This document shows positions 1-8,138 of a stretch of DNA of 64,000 bases, piece by piece. Source of the stretch: Flavobacterium antarcticum DSM 19726 (GTDB taxonomy: Bacteria > Bacteroidota > Bacteroidia > Flavobacteriales > Flavobacteriaceae); NCBI RefSeq assembly GCF_000419685.1, contig NZ_ATTM01000006.1:186001-250000 (forward strand). Direction: 5' to 3'. Made by a program: the position numbers and the translations under genes. The notes below the pieces were generated by a model. That model searched no databases. It saw nothing but the letters and a program-made list of their open reading frames with translations, and was not told where the DNA came from. Positions within the stretch are counted from its first letter, which is position 1. Each line of letters opens with the position of its first letter.

Positions 1-99
1 AAATATACCAATTACTTGAGTAGAATTTGGCTTTGCATAAAGTACAAAAGGCAAATTTTCTTTAAAATGACCGGCCGCTTTTTGAAAAATATTAAGCAT
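1..99 (-). CDS. menF: Isochorismate synthase, N-terminal 33 residues only (cut by window edge)
   Basis: The frame starts at an ATG and stays open to the first base of the window, so only about 33 residues are visible. They read MLNIFQKAAGHFKENLPFVL and continue with YAKPNSTQVIGIF. This resembles the start of chorismate-binding isochorismate synthases of Flavobacteriaceae, which convert chorismate to isochorismate at the first step of menaquinone synthesis. The start codon overlaps the end of the upstream thioesterase by 8 bases, which implies one transcript and translational coupling. The catalytic domain lies outside the window. The call therefore rests on the short N-terminus plus the MenI-like neighbour and is moderately sure. 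Confidence 0.65.
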   Translation of the reverse strand, partial: MLNIFQKAAGHFKENLPFVLYAKPNSTQVIGIF

Positions 100-526
100 T
101 TCGCTCGCGTTTTGGCAAAATCATGTTGGTCAATTTACAGATTGAAATCAAATTATCGTTCTCATCTGTGATTCTAATTTCCCACAAGTGAATGCTTCTG
201 CCTTCGTGAATTATTTTAGCGGTTGCATAAACAATTCCATTTCGTTTGCTTTTTACATGATTCGCAGAAATTTCAATTCCACGAACTTCTTGCTTTTCAG
301 GATTTATAAAAATCATTGAAGCCGCACTTCCAACGCTTTCTGCTAGCGCCACTGTCGCACCACCATGCAACAATCCCATCGGTTGATGCACTCTTGAATT
401 CACAGGCATTTTAGCTTTTAGAAAATCAGGTCCTGCGTCAATATATTCAATTTCTAACGTTTCCATCAACGTGTTTTTGGAGAAATCCCGACACAATTTT
501 AAAATTTGTTCTTTATCAAAACTCAT
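92..526 (-). CDS. menI: Hotdog-fold acyl-CoA thioesterase, probable DHNA-CoA thioesterase
   Basis: A 144-residue PaaI/YdiI-type hotdog thioesterase. The active-site helix reads LLHGGATVALAESVGSAAS, with the HGG turn and the catalytic glutamate of AES. A GIEISANHVKS strand follows. Both are very close to what I recall of E. coli MenI (YdiI), which hydrolyses 1,4-dihydroxy-2-naphthoyl-CoA in menaquinone synthesis. The gene overlaps the start of a menF-like gene, which supports this role over a phenylacetate role. I chose the ATG of MSFDKEQ. A longer frame starts 15 codons earlier but adds no conserved sequence. Cytosolic. Substrate identity is inferred. Confidence 0.8.
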   Translation of the reverse strand: MSFDKEQILKLCRDFSKNTLMETLEIEYIDAGPDFLKAKMPVNSRVHQPMGLLHGGATVALAESVGSAASMIFINPEKQEVRGIEISANHVKSKRNGIVYATAKIIHEGRSIHLWEIRITDENDNLISICKLTNMILPKRERNA

Positions 527-679
527 AGTTAAATCTATTTTCCACAAAAATAAGGTTTTTGCTTCCGCCAAAATTTAAAAAAAACCTAAAATCAACAATA
601 ATTGAGTACTTTCTGCGATATAATTGAATTCCGATTTTAATACCACAAATTTTATTATTTTTACCAAAATTCCACTTTT

Positions 680-2251
680 ATGCGCTATCTAGTTTTATTG
701 GGTTTCTTAGGATTATTATTGGGAATGAGTTCTTGTAGAACCGATTTCGATTTCGCAGAAAGTACGGGTGAACTACGTTTTTCAAGAGATACGGTTTACC
801 TCGACACCGTTTTTACAAATATTGGCTCGAGCACCTATATGCTGAAAGTCTACAATAAAAGTGTTTCTAATATCAGCATTCCATCCATTGGTTTTGCAAA
901 AGGAGCTGCTTCAAAATACCGCATGACAGTTGATGGAATGGCTGAAAATGCTACTAAATCTTTCAGTAACGTTGAACTTTTAGCAAAAGACAGTTTGTTT
1001 ATTTTCATAGAAACAACTGTGAATGTCGCTGATGCCAATCCAACCGATTTCCTTTATACCGACCAAATTCTTTTTGGAGCGGGAAGCAACCAACAAACAG
1101 TGGAATTAGTAACCTTAATTCAAGATGCGTATTTTATTTTCCCTAACAAAGTGGATGGTGTGAAAGAAGTGGTAGATTTTGGTTTCGACGTTGAAGGAAA
1201 TACTACACAAGTTATTGGTCGGAATTTACAAGAAAACCATCCAGACAATGGCAATGAATATATTTGGAACAGCACAAAGCCTTACGTAGTTTATGGTTAC
1301 GCAGCAGTTCCTGAGGGGAAAATTTTAACCGTCAATCCCGGTGCTCGAATTCATTTTCACAAAGATTCTGGAATTATTGTGCAGGAAGGCGGTACATTAA
1401 ATATTGCGGGAGAAACTTCATTGACAGAAGCACTCGAAAAAGAAGTGGTTTTTGAAGGCGACCGCTTAGAACCTAATTTTGCTGAAACGCCGGGACAATG
1501 GGGATTCATCTATTTGCGTCAAGGAAGTAAAAACCACTCGATTAATCATTTGACTTTGAAAAATGCGACAATCGGAATTTATGCTGAAAATAATTTTGGA
1601 ACACCACTTTCGATTGAAAATACGCAAATTTACAATTCTTCAGTCGTAGGAATTTTAGGCAGATTTGCTAGAATTGATGGTTTCAACGTGGTGATTAACT
1701 CAAGAACACGTGGCGTCGGAGCTTTAGCTTGTACGTTTGGTGGTACTTATAATTTCACCCATTGTACGTTTAATAATCAAAGTTCAAGTTCCACTCAATA
1801 TGCAGTTATTATTGACAATTACTATTTGGATTCCAATAACGTACCGGTTGCTTTCGACCTGACAGCTGCTAATTTCACCAACTGTATTATTTATGGTTCG
1901 AATAGTCGACAATTTGTATTGAGTAAAAACGACAGCAAAACCTTTAATTATAAGTTTACCAATTGTCTCTTAAAATTCAACAATTCAGATCCGATATTCA
2001 ACGGCAATGAACTCTATAATTTTGAAAATTCGGCGTTGTATTCAAATTGCATCATTGCAAAGAATAGCTTCGATTTTAAAGCTGATTTCTTAAATGCTGC
2101 TGAAAATAAATTACAAATTGGAGCGGATTCTGCTGCAAAAGGAACGGCTGATTTTACTTTTTCAAACGGAACAAACGATATTTTAGGATTACTACGAAGC
2201 AATCCATCTGATATGGGAGCTTATAATTTTATTGTTTTTCCAACAGAATAA
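680..2251 (+). CDS. Surface lipoprotein with right-handed parallel beta-helix region
   Basis: A 523-residue protein with a lipoprotein signal peptide: a hydrophobic stretch of about 15 residues, then GMSSC with the lipidated cysteine at residue 19. After a region of about 170 residues, residues 215-470 show short beta-strand/turn repeats. They are rich in Asn, Thr and aromatics, with 'NHLTLKNATIGIYAEN'-like rungs typical of pectate-lyase-like parallel beta-helices. No catalytic motif is recognisable, so it may be structural or may bind glycans. It is probably on the outer membrane or in the periplasm. It stands alone between menI (divergent) and purL. Confidence 0.7.
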   Translation: MRYLVLLGFLGLLLGMSSCRTDFDFAESTGELRFSRDTVYLDTVFTNIGSSTYMLKVYNKSVSNISIPSIGFAKGAASKYRMTVDGMAENATKSFSNVELLAKDSLFIFIETTVNVADANPTDFLYTDQILFGAGSNQQTVELVTLIQDAYFIFPNKVDGVKEVVDFGFDVEGNTTQVIGRNLQENHPDNGNEYIWNSTKPYVVYGYAAVPEGKILTVNPGARIHFHKDSGIIVQEGGTLNIAGETSLTEALEKEVVFEGDRLEPNFAETPGQWGFIYLRQGSKNHSINHLTLKNATIGIYAENNFGTPLSIENTQIYNSSVVGILGRFARIDGFNVVINSRTRGVGALACTFGGTYNFTHCTFNNQSSSSTQYAVIIDNYYLDSNNVPVAFDLTAANFTNCIIYGSNSRQFVLSKNDSKTFNYKFTNCLLKFNNSDPIFNGNELYNFENSALYSNCIIAKNSFDFKADFLNAAENKLQIGADSAAKGTADFTFSNGTNDILGLLRSNPSDMGAYNFIVFPTE

Positions 2252-2378
2252 AAATCGGAATCAATATACTTTAATTATTTGATTAAAAGTTAATTACAAG
2301 CATTATGCAATTTAAAATTTAAGATCTAACATAAGGGATTTACATCTCAAATTATTTAGATAACTTTACATTTATCTC

Positions 2379-2410
2379 TTTGCAAATTCTGCTTTTTTAA
2401 ACTATTTTTG
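2379..2410 (+). promoter_or_regulatory. Putative primary-sigma promoter of purL
   Basis: TTTG at 2379-2382 and TATTTTTG at 2403-2410 are separated by 20 bases. This fits the Bacteroidetes consensus (-33 TTTG, about 19-21 bp spacer, -7 TAnnTTTG). The implied transcription start near 2416 leaves a leader of about 20 bases before the purL ATG at 2438. Confidence 0.55.
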
Positions 2411-2437
2411 CAAAACACAACACAATAACTACATACA

Positions 2438-5400
2438 ATGATTCATTTCTTCGGAAACCAGACGAATACGGTTTTTGCAGTGCAAACGCAAAACGACTTA
2501 TCGACAGAAGACATCAACAAATTAAACTGGCTTTTTGGCGACGCAAATAAAATAGAAAAATCCGTACTTGCGGATTTTTTTGTTGGACCTCGTGCCGCTA
2601 TGATTACGCCTTGGAGTACGAATGCTGTTGAGATTACTCAAAATATGGCTATTTCAGGAATTATTCGAATTGAAGAATTTGAAAAAGTAGCTCCTGATTT
2701 TTCAGAATTTGACCCGATGCTTTCGCAAAAATACAACGACCTAAATCAAGATATCTTCAATATTCACATTCAGCCGGAAGCTATTATTGACATTGAAGAT
2801 ATCGAAGGATATAATCAATCGGAAGGTTTGGCTTTAAGTCCAGAAGAGGTAAATTATTTAGCTGATCTATCGGTTAAATTAGAACGAAAACTAACTGATT
2901 CTGAAATTTTTGCTTTCTCACAAGCCAATTCAGAACACTGCCGTCACAAAATATTCAATGGAACTTTCGTGATTGACGGAGAAGAGAAAAAAACTTCTTT
3001 GTTTAAAATGATTAAGCAAACTTCTGCTGAAAATCCAAACGAAATTGTTTCAGCGTATAAAGATAATGTGGCTTTTGTAAAAGGGCCAACTTTGGTTCAG
3101 TTTGCTCCAAAAAGCGCTGACAAACCTGATTTTTACGCAGAAAAAGAATTTGAATCGGTTCTTTCTTTGAAAGCAGAAACGCATAATTTCCCAACAACTG
3201 TTGAACCTTTTAATGGTGCAGCAACTGGTTCTGGAGGAGAAATTCGCGACCGTTTAGCAGGTGGACAAGGTTCGTTGCCATTGGCTGGAACTGCAGTTTA
3301 CATGACTTCATATTCTCGATTGGAAGACGATAGAGATTGGGAACAAGCGATGCCAGAACGTCCTTGGTTGTATCAAACGCCAATGGATATTTTGATAAAA
3401 GCATCAAATGGAGCTTCTGATTTTGGAAATAAATTCGGACAACCATTAATTACGGGTTCGGTTTTAACTTTCGAACACAATGAAAACGACCGCAAGATTG
3501 GTTACGATAAAGTAATCATGCAAGCGGGTGGAATTGGTTATGGAAAATTAGACCAAGCAATTAAGAAAAAACCAACTGCCGGAGACAAAATTGTCATTCT
3601 TGGTGGTGAAAATTATAGAATCGGAATGGGTGGAGCTGCGGTTTCATCAGCTGATACAGGTGCTTTTGGAACTGGAATTGAATTAAATGCAATCCAACGT
3701 TCAAACCCTGAAATGCAAAAACGCGCTGCAAATGCCATTCGTGGTTTAGTGGAAAGCGACCACAACCCTATCGTTTCCATTCACGATCACGGTGCAGGTG
3801 GACATTTAAATTGTCTTTCTGAATTAGTGGAAGAAACGGGTGGATTGATTGATTTAGACAAATTACCTGTTGGAGACCCAACGCTTTCTGCAAAAGAAAT
3901 CATTGGTAACGAGTCGCAAGAGAGAATGGGATTAGTGATTGGCGAGAAAGATATGGGAATTCTGCAAAGAATTGCTGATCGTGAACGTTCGCCGATGTAT
4001 GAAGTTGGAGAAGTTACAAATGACAATCGTTTTACATTCGAATCTAAATCTACTGGTGCAAAACCAATGGATTATGCGTTAGAAGATTTCTTTGGCAGTT
4101 CACCAAAAACAATCATGAATGATACTACAATTCCATCGAATTATTCGGACTTGAATTACGTTACTGCTGAAATTCCAAACTACTTAAACGAATTATTACA
4201 GCTAGAAGCAGTTGGTTCTAAAGACTGGTTGACGAATAAAGTGGACCGTTGTGTTGGAGGAAAAGTGGCGAAACAACAATGTGTTGGACCATTGCAATTG
4301 CCTTTGAACAACGTTGGTGTTATGGCATTAGATTTCAAAGGAAAAGAAGGATTGGCAACTTCAATTGGCCACTCGCCTATCGCTGCATTGATTGATGCTG
4401 CTGCAGGTTCGAGAACGGCAATTGGTGAATCATTATCTAATTTAGTTTGGGCTCCGTTGAAAGAAGGAATGAAATCGGTTTCGCTTTCTGCCAACTGGAT
4501 GTGGGCTTGTAAAAATGTCGGTGAAGACGCAAGATTGTACGAAGCGGTTGAAAGTTGTGCTAATTTTGCTATCGAATTGGGAATCAATATTCCAACGGGA
4601 AAAGATTCGCTTTCGATGAAACAAAAATATCCAGGTGACGAAGTAATCGCGCCAGGAACGGTAATTATTTCGGCTGCTGGAAACTGTAGTAATATTACGA
4701 AAGTGGTCGAACCTGTTCTTCAACGAAATGGCGGAAACATTTACTACTTGAATTTATCTCAAGATACGTTCAAATTAGGTGGAAGTTCTTTTGCTCAAAT
4801 TCTGAACAAAATTGGAACGGAAGTTCCTACCATTAAAGACGCTTCTTTCTTCAAAAATGCGTTCAATACTTTGCAAGATTTGATCAAGGAACGAAAAATT
4901 AAAGCGGGTCACGACATCGGAAGTGGTGGATTAATTACGACTTTATTAGAAATGAGTTTTGCTGATGTGAATTTGGGAGCAACTTATGACTTAAGTATTT
5001 TAGGCGAAAATGATTCAGTAAAAACACTTTTCAACGAAAATATCGCAGTTGTTTTTCAAGCAGATGCTTCAGTTGAAGAAGCGTTTAAAAATAACGGAAT
5101 TGAAATTTTTAAAATTGGAAATGTAGTTGAAGGAAATACGATTTCAATTGAAAATTACAATGATAACTTCAATTTTAATGTTTCTGAATTAAGAGATACT
5201 TGGTTTAAAACTTCCTATTTATTAGACCAAAAACAGTCTAAAAACGGAATGGCGAAAGCGCGTTTTGAGAATTATAAAAATCAAGTTTTATCATATAATT
5301 TCCCAGCTCATTTTGATGGAAAATTACCGCAGTTGCCAACAACAGCTCGTCCAAAAGCTGCGATTATTCGTGAAAAAGGAAGTAATTCTGAACGAGAAAT

Positions 5401-6097
5401 GGCGAATGCAATGTTCTTGGCTGGCTTTGATGTGAAAGACGTTCACATGACGGATTTGATTTCTGGTCGTGAGAATTTAGAAGATATTCAATTTATTGGA
5501 GCGGTTGGTGGATTTTCAAATTCTGATGTTTTAGGTTCAGCGAAAGGTTGGGCTGGAGCATTTTTATACAACGAAAAAGCGAATACCGTTTTGAAAAACT
5601 TCTTTAAAAGAGAAGATACACTTTCTGTTGGAATTTGCAACGGTTGTCAATTGTTCATGGAATTAGAACTGATAAATCCAGAACATCAAACACACGGAAA
5701 AATGACTTATAACACTTCGCAAAAACACGAAAGTGGATTTACATCTGTGAAAATTCAGAAGAATAATTCGGTGATGTTGTCTTCATTAGAGGGAACAACT
5801 TTAGGTGTTTGGATTTCACATGGCGAAGGAAAATTCAAATTACCAAATGCAGAAAGTGATTATAACATTGTGGCAAAATATACTTACGAAGGTTATCCTG
5901 CAAATCCAAATGGTTCGGATTATAACACGGCCATGATGACGGATGCAACTGGTCGTCACTTGGTAACAATGCCGCATATTGAGCGTTCTACTTTTCCTTG
6001 GAACTGGGCAAACTACCCAGAACGCGGACAGAAAGACGAAGTTTCGCCTTGGCTAGAAGCTTTTGTGAATGCAAGAAAATGGATTGAAAAGAAATAA
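2438..6097 (+). CDS. purL: Phosphoribosylformylglycinamidine synthase, long single-chain form
   Basis: A 1219-residue enzyme of de novo purine synthesis that converts FGAR, glutamine and ATP to FGAM. The domain order is that of the long proteobacterial/eukaryotic PurL. It has an N-terminal PurS-like domain, then a linker with the conserved SQANSEHCRHKIFNG segment (about residue 162). Two AIRS-like synthetase halves follow (LKAETHNFPTTVEPFNGAATG in the first), then a C-terminal class I glutamine amidotransferase. The amidotransferase carries the nucleophile in VGICNGCQLF and the histidine of the MPHIERS region. It is monocistronic, with its own promoter and a strong terminator. Confidence 0.98.
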   Translation: MIHFFGNQTNTVFAVQTQNDLSTEDINKLNWLFGDANKIEKSVLADFFVGPRAAMITPWSTNAVEITQNMAISGIIRIEEFEKVAPDFSEFDPMLSQKYNDLNQDIFNIHIQPEAIIDIEDIEGYNQSEGLALSPEEVNYLADLSVKLERKLTDSEIFAFSQANSEHCRHKIFNGTFVIDGEEKKTSLFKMIKQTSAENPNEIVSAYKDNVAFVKGPTLVQFAPKSADKPDFYAEKEFESVLSLKAETHNFPTTVEPFNGAATGSGGEIRDRLAGGQGSLPLAGTAVYMTSYSRLEDDRDWEQAMPERPWLYQTPMDILIKASNGASDFGNKFGQPLITGSVLTFEHNENDRKIGYDKVIMQAGGIGYGKLDQAIKKKPTAGDKIVILGGENYRIGMGGAAVSSADTGAFGTGIELNAIQRSNPEMQKRAANAIRGLVESDHNPIVSIHDHGAGGHLNCLSELVEETGGLIDLDKLPVGDPTLSAKEIIGNESQERMGLVIGEKDMGILQRIADRERSPMYEVGEVTNDNRFTFESKSTGAKPMDYALEDFFGSSPKTIMNDTTIPSNYSDLNYVTAEIPNYLNELLQLEAVGSKDWLTNKVDRCVGGKVAKQQCVGPLQLPLNNVGVMALDFKGKEGLATSIGHSPIAALIDAAAGSRTAIGESLSNLVWAPLKEGMKSVSLSANWMWACKNVGEDARLYEAVESCANFAIELGINIPTGKDSLSMKQKYPGDEVIAPGTVIISAAGNCSNITKVVEPVLQRNGGNIYYLNLSQDTFKLGGSSFAQILNKIGTEVPTIKDASFFKNAFNTLQDLIKERKIKAGHDIGSGGLITTLLEMSFADVNLGATYDLSILGENDSVKTLFNENIAVVFQADASVEEAFKNNGIEIFKIGNVVEGNTISIENYNDNFNFNVSELRDTWFKTSYLLDQKQSKNGMAKARFENYKNQVLSYNFPAHFDGKLPQLPTTARPKAAIIREKGSNSEREMANAMFLAGFDVKDVHMTDLISGRENLEDIQFIGAVGGFSNSDVLGSAKGWAGAFLYNEKANTVLKNFFKREDTLSVGICNGCQLFMELELINPEHQTHGKMTYNTSQKHESGFTSVKIQKNNSVMLSSLEGTTLGVWISHGEGKFKLPNAESDYNIVAKYTYEGYPANPNGSDYNTAMMTDATGRHLVTMPHIERSTFPWNWANYPERGQKDEVSPWLEAFVNARKWIEKK

Positions 6098-6127
6098 CTA
6101 ATATTTATTTTTTAAATAATTAAGAAA

Positions 6128-6156
6128 AGGCTTTCAGTAAATGAAAGCCTTTTTCT
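6128..6156 (+). terminator. Intrinsic terminator of purL
   Basis: The inverted repeat AGGCTTTCA...TGAAAGCCT has a 5-base loop and is followed directly by TTTTTCT. It lies 30 bases after the purL stop codon. Confidence 0.85.
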
Positions 6157-6184
6157 ATTTTAGCCAAACCAAATCCAGTAATTT

Positions 6185-6961
6185 ATGAAAAGCCTTGAGT
6201 GTTTAAATTGTAATCAAATTACTGAAGGCAACTTTTGCTCTAACTGTGGTCAGAAAACGGATACGCACAGAATTACTGCAAAACATTTCTTGATGCATGA
6301 TTTGCTTCACGGCGTTTGGCATATTGAAAAAGGAATATTATTTACTATTAAGCAAGCATTATTACGTCCTGGAACTGCAGCTTTAGAATATATTAGTGGT
6401 AAGAGAATCAAGTATTATAATGTATTTTACTTGATACTACTAATGATTGGTTTTACAATTTTAGCAAAATCTACATACGATAAAATGGCTGTAAAATATT
6501 TTGGAACCATTATTCTACCAAGGGAAGAGCATTCAGGTAAAACTCTTGACCAATTTATATCTGACTATGACAAACTATTAATTTTCGCATTTGTTCCTCT
6601 ATTTGCTTTAAATAGTTTTATACTCTTTAGACGTAAAAAGTTAAACTTCAGTGAACATTCAATCATAGCAGGAATGATGTTTTTAGGAGTAATAACAATT
6701 ACTCTAATTGGCGAAATACTCTATCTAACTGAATTTATAAAAAATCTAGATATCTTGTCGCGTTTTGTAGATTTCGGCATACCAATAATTGTTTTTATTT
6801 ACGTAATCATAAATTACTTTCAGACTTTTAAGCAAGAACAATCTATTTTCTCTATGCTTTTTAAAATGATTTCATTTTTGACATTGCTATTAATCGAGAT
6901 ATTAATTATTACTATTCTCATAACAGGCTACGTTTCAAATTGGACTTTTAATATAAGTTGA
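6185..6961 (+). CDS. DUF3667 family membrane protein with N-terminal zinc ribbon
   Basis: A 258-residue protein. Residues 5-25 hold a zinc ribbon with two CxxC pairs (CLNCNQ, then CSNCGQKT). Next comes the family block with HDLLHGVWHIEKG and LRPGTAALEYISGKR, and then about four to five hydrophobic helices from residue 80 to the C-terminus. This layout matches DUF3667, a family common in Bacteroidetes with no established function. It probably sits in the inner membrane with the zinc ribbon in the cytoplasm. The gene stands alone and converges on the alpha/beta hydrolase downstream. Confidence 0.8.
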   Translation: MKSLECLNCNQITEGNFCSNCGQKTDTHRITAKHFLMHDLLHGVWHIEKGILFTIKQALLRPGTAALEYISGKRIKYYNVFYLILLMIGFTILAKSTYDKMAVKYFGTIILPREEHSGKTLDQFISDYDKLLIFAFVPLFALNSFILFRRKKLNFSEHSIIAGMMFLGVITITLIGEILYLTEFIKNLDILSRFVDFGIPIIVFIYVIINYFQTFKQEQSIFSMLFKMISFLTLLLIEILIITILITGYVSNWTFNIS

Positions 6962-6963
6962 TT

Positions 6964-7620
6964 TTATTGTTTTACATTGAATAAAATTTCCATTCGCACG
7001 ATTTCACTCAATTCTTCGGCTTTGTTTAAAGTCATAAAATGACCGCCATTTTCAATTTTTACATCAACTTTCGCAAATGCAATCGGTAAAATTCGGTCGG
7101 AAGTTCCGTGAATATGAATGACATTTATAGGTTGTGTTTTGTTGTCCCAAGTTACGATAGCATTAATCGCCCATTTTAAAAACACAGCATCAGTGTCTTT
7201 CAGAATTTCCTTCAATAATTTTTTATCGCTATTACTTTCAATTCCAAAAAACCAATAACTAAAAGCGGTTGGAGTTTTCAGCAACTTTGTGGGCAACAAT
7301 TTATGAAGATTAAGTTTTCCAGACATTCTATAATACCAAGGAATTTCCAACCTTTTTTTGGCAGAAGCGATAAGTATTACTTTTTCGGTTTTAATTAATT
7401 TAGCCACTTCCACCGCCATAATTCCTCCAAATGAAAGTCCGATTAGAATTGGGTTTTCATGTTTAATCTGACTGCAGATCCGACCTGCATAATCTGAAAT
7501 ACTTTCGTTTTTATTTGGTAAAATCCACTCTATAAAAATAGCGTTGCAATAATTGAAATCCATGTTTTGAAAAACTCTTTTATCAGCTCCTAAACCGCTA
7601 AAAACATAAACGTTCTTCAT
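6964..7620 (-). CDS. Small alpha/beta hydrolase
   Basis: A 218-residue alpha/beta-hydrolase-fold protein. The N-terminal strand and oxyanion region read VYVFSGLGADKRVF, the nucleophile elbow is IGLSFGG (serine near residue 63), an aspartate follows in IHGTSDRILP, and the catalytic histidine is in NGGHFMTL near the C-terminus. The triad therefore looks complete. There is no signal peptide, so it is cytosolic. The substrate is unknown. It lies two bases after the next upstream gene and probably shares a transcript with the Gre-like protein. Confidence 0.8.
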   Translation of the reverse strand: MKNVYVFSGLGADKRVFQNMDFNYCNAIFIEWILPNKNESISDYAGRICSQIKHENPILIGLSFGGIMAVEVAKLIKTEKVILIASAKKRLEIPWYYRMSGKLNLHKLLPTKLLKTPTAFSYWFFGIESNSDKKLLKEILKDTDAVFLKWAINAIVTWDNKTQPINVIHIHGTSDRILPIAFAKVDVKIENGGHFMTLNKAEELSEIVRMEILFNVKQ

Positions 7621-7622
7621 TA

Positions 7623-8072
7623 CTAAACAATTTCATTAATCAAATAAGCGACATTATTTATCTTAAAAGAATGCCCAACTTCATGTCCAATTAATTCTTG
7701 AGCTAACGGCGATTGTGGTGAAATTCCATATACAGTTTGTCCTTGAATGGTAATCTTTGGCAAAGCTACACTGATCAAAAAATAATTCGCATTGGCTTGA
7801 ACTAAACTTCCTGAAACAACTTTGTTACTCGTTTTCGTGAAATCAATTTTAGAAAATTGTTGGCTGTCGTTCAAGTATTCTTTCAGTTTGTAATTGAGCT
7901 TTTCTTGTTCAATATGCATCATCGATAAAGCGGTTTCGTGTTTATCTCCTGCAGAACCTTTAGCGTCGTTCTTCGAATCTTCCGACAAAGCCGAAATCAT
8001 GTCTTGAAAAGCGTCAATTTTATCTTGAATACGCTGTTCATATTGTGTAACTATTTGTTCTTTAAATGTCAT
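7623..8072 (-). CDS. GreA/GreB-like protein (coiled coil plus FKBP-like C-domain)
   Basis: A 149-residue protein. Residues 1-75 are charged and helical, consistent with a coiled-coil hairpin (NDAKGSAGDKHETALSMMHIEQEKL). Residues 80-149 resemble the C-terminal FKBP-like domain of Gre factors, including GISPQSPLAQELIGHEVG. Homologues in Flavobacteriaceae are, as I recall, often labelled '3-oxoacyl-ACP synthase', and nothing in the sequence supports that label. I chose the ATG of MTFKEQ. An earlier in-frame start would place MGFLILL inside the neighbouring terminator. A role in transcription is inferred from fold only. Confidence 0.65.
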   Translation of the reverse strand: MTFKEQIVTQYEQRIQDKIDAFQDMISALSEDSKNDAKGSAGDKHETALSMMHIEQEKLNYKLKEYLNDSQQFSKIDFTKTSNKVVSGSLVQANANYFLISVALPKITIQGQTVYGISPQSPLAQELIGHEVGHSFKINNVAYLINEIV

Positions 8073-8084
8073 CCTTAGTAGTAT

Positions 8085-8118
8085 TAAAAAACCCACAAAA
8101 CAATTCGCTTTGTGGGTC
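8085..8118 (-). terminator. Intrinsic terminator of the beta-barrel gene
   Basis: Read on the minus strand, ACCCACAAA...TTTGTGGGT forms a 9-bp stem followed by TTTTTT. It lies about 20 bases after the stop of the outer-membrane protein gene. Confidence 0.8.
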
Positions 8119-8138
8119 AGTGAAAAGTTTATATTGGT

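Noticed and set aside
4180..4587. 135-residue minus-strand frame
   Set aside because: It is antisense inside purL, whose protein is conserved across this whole stretch.
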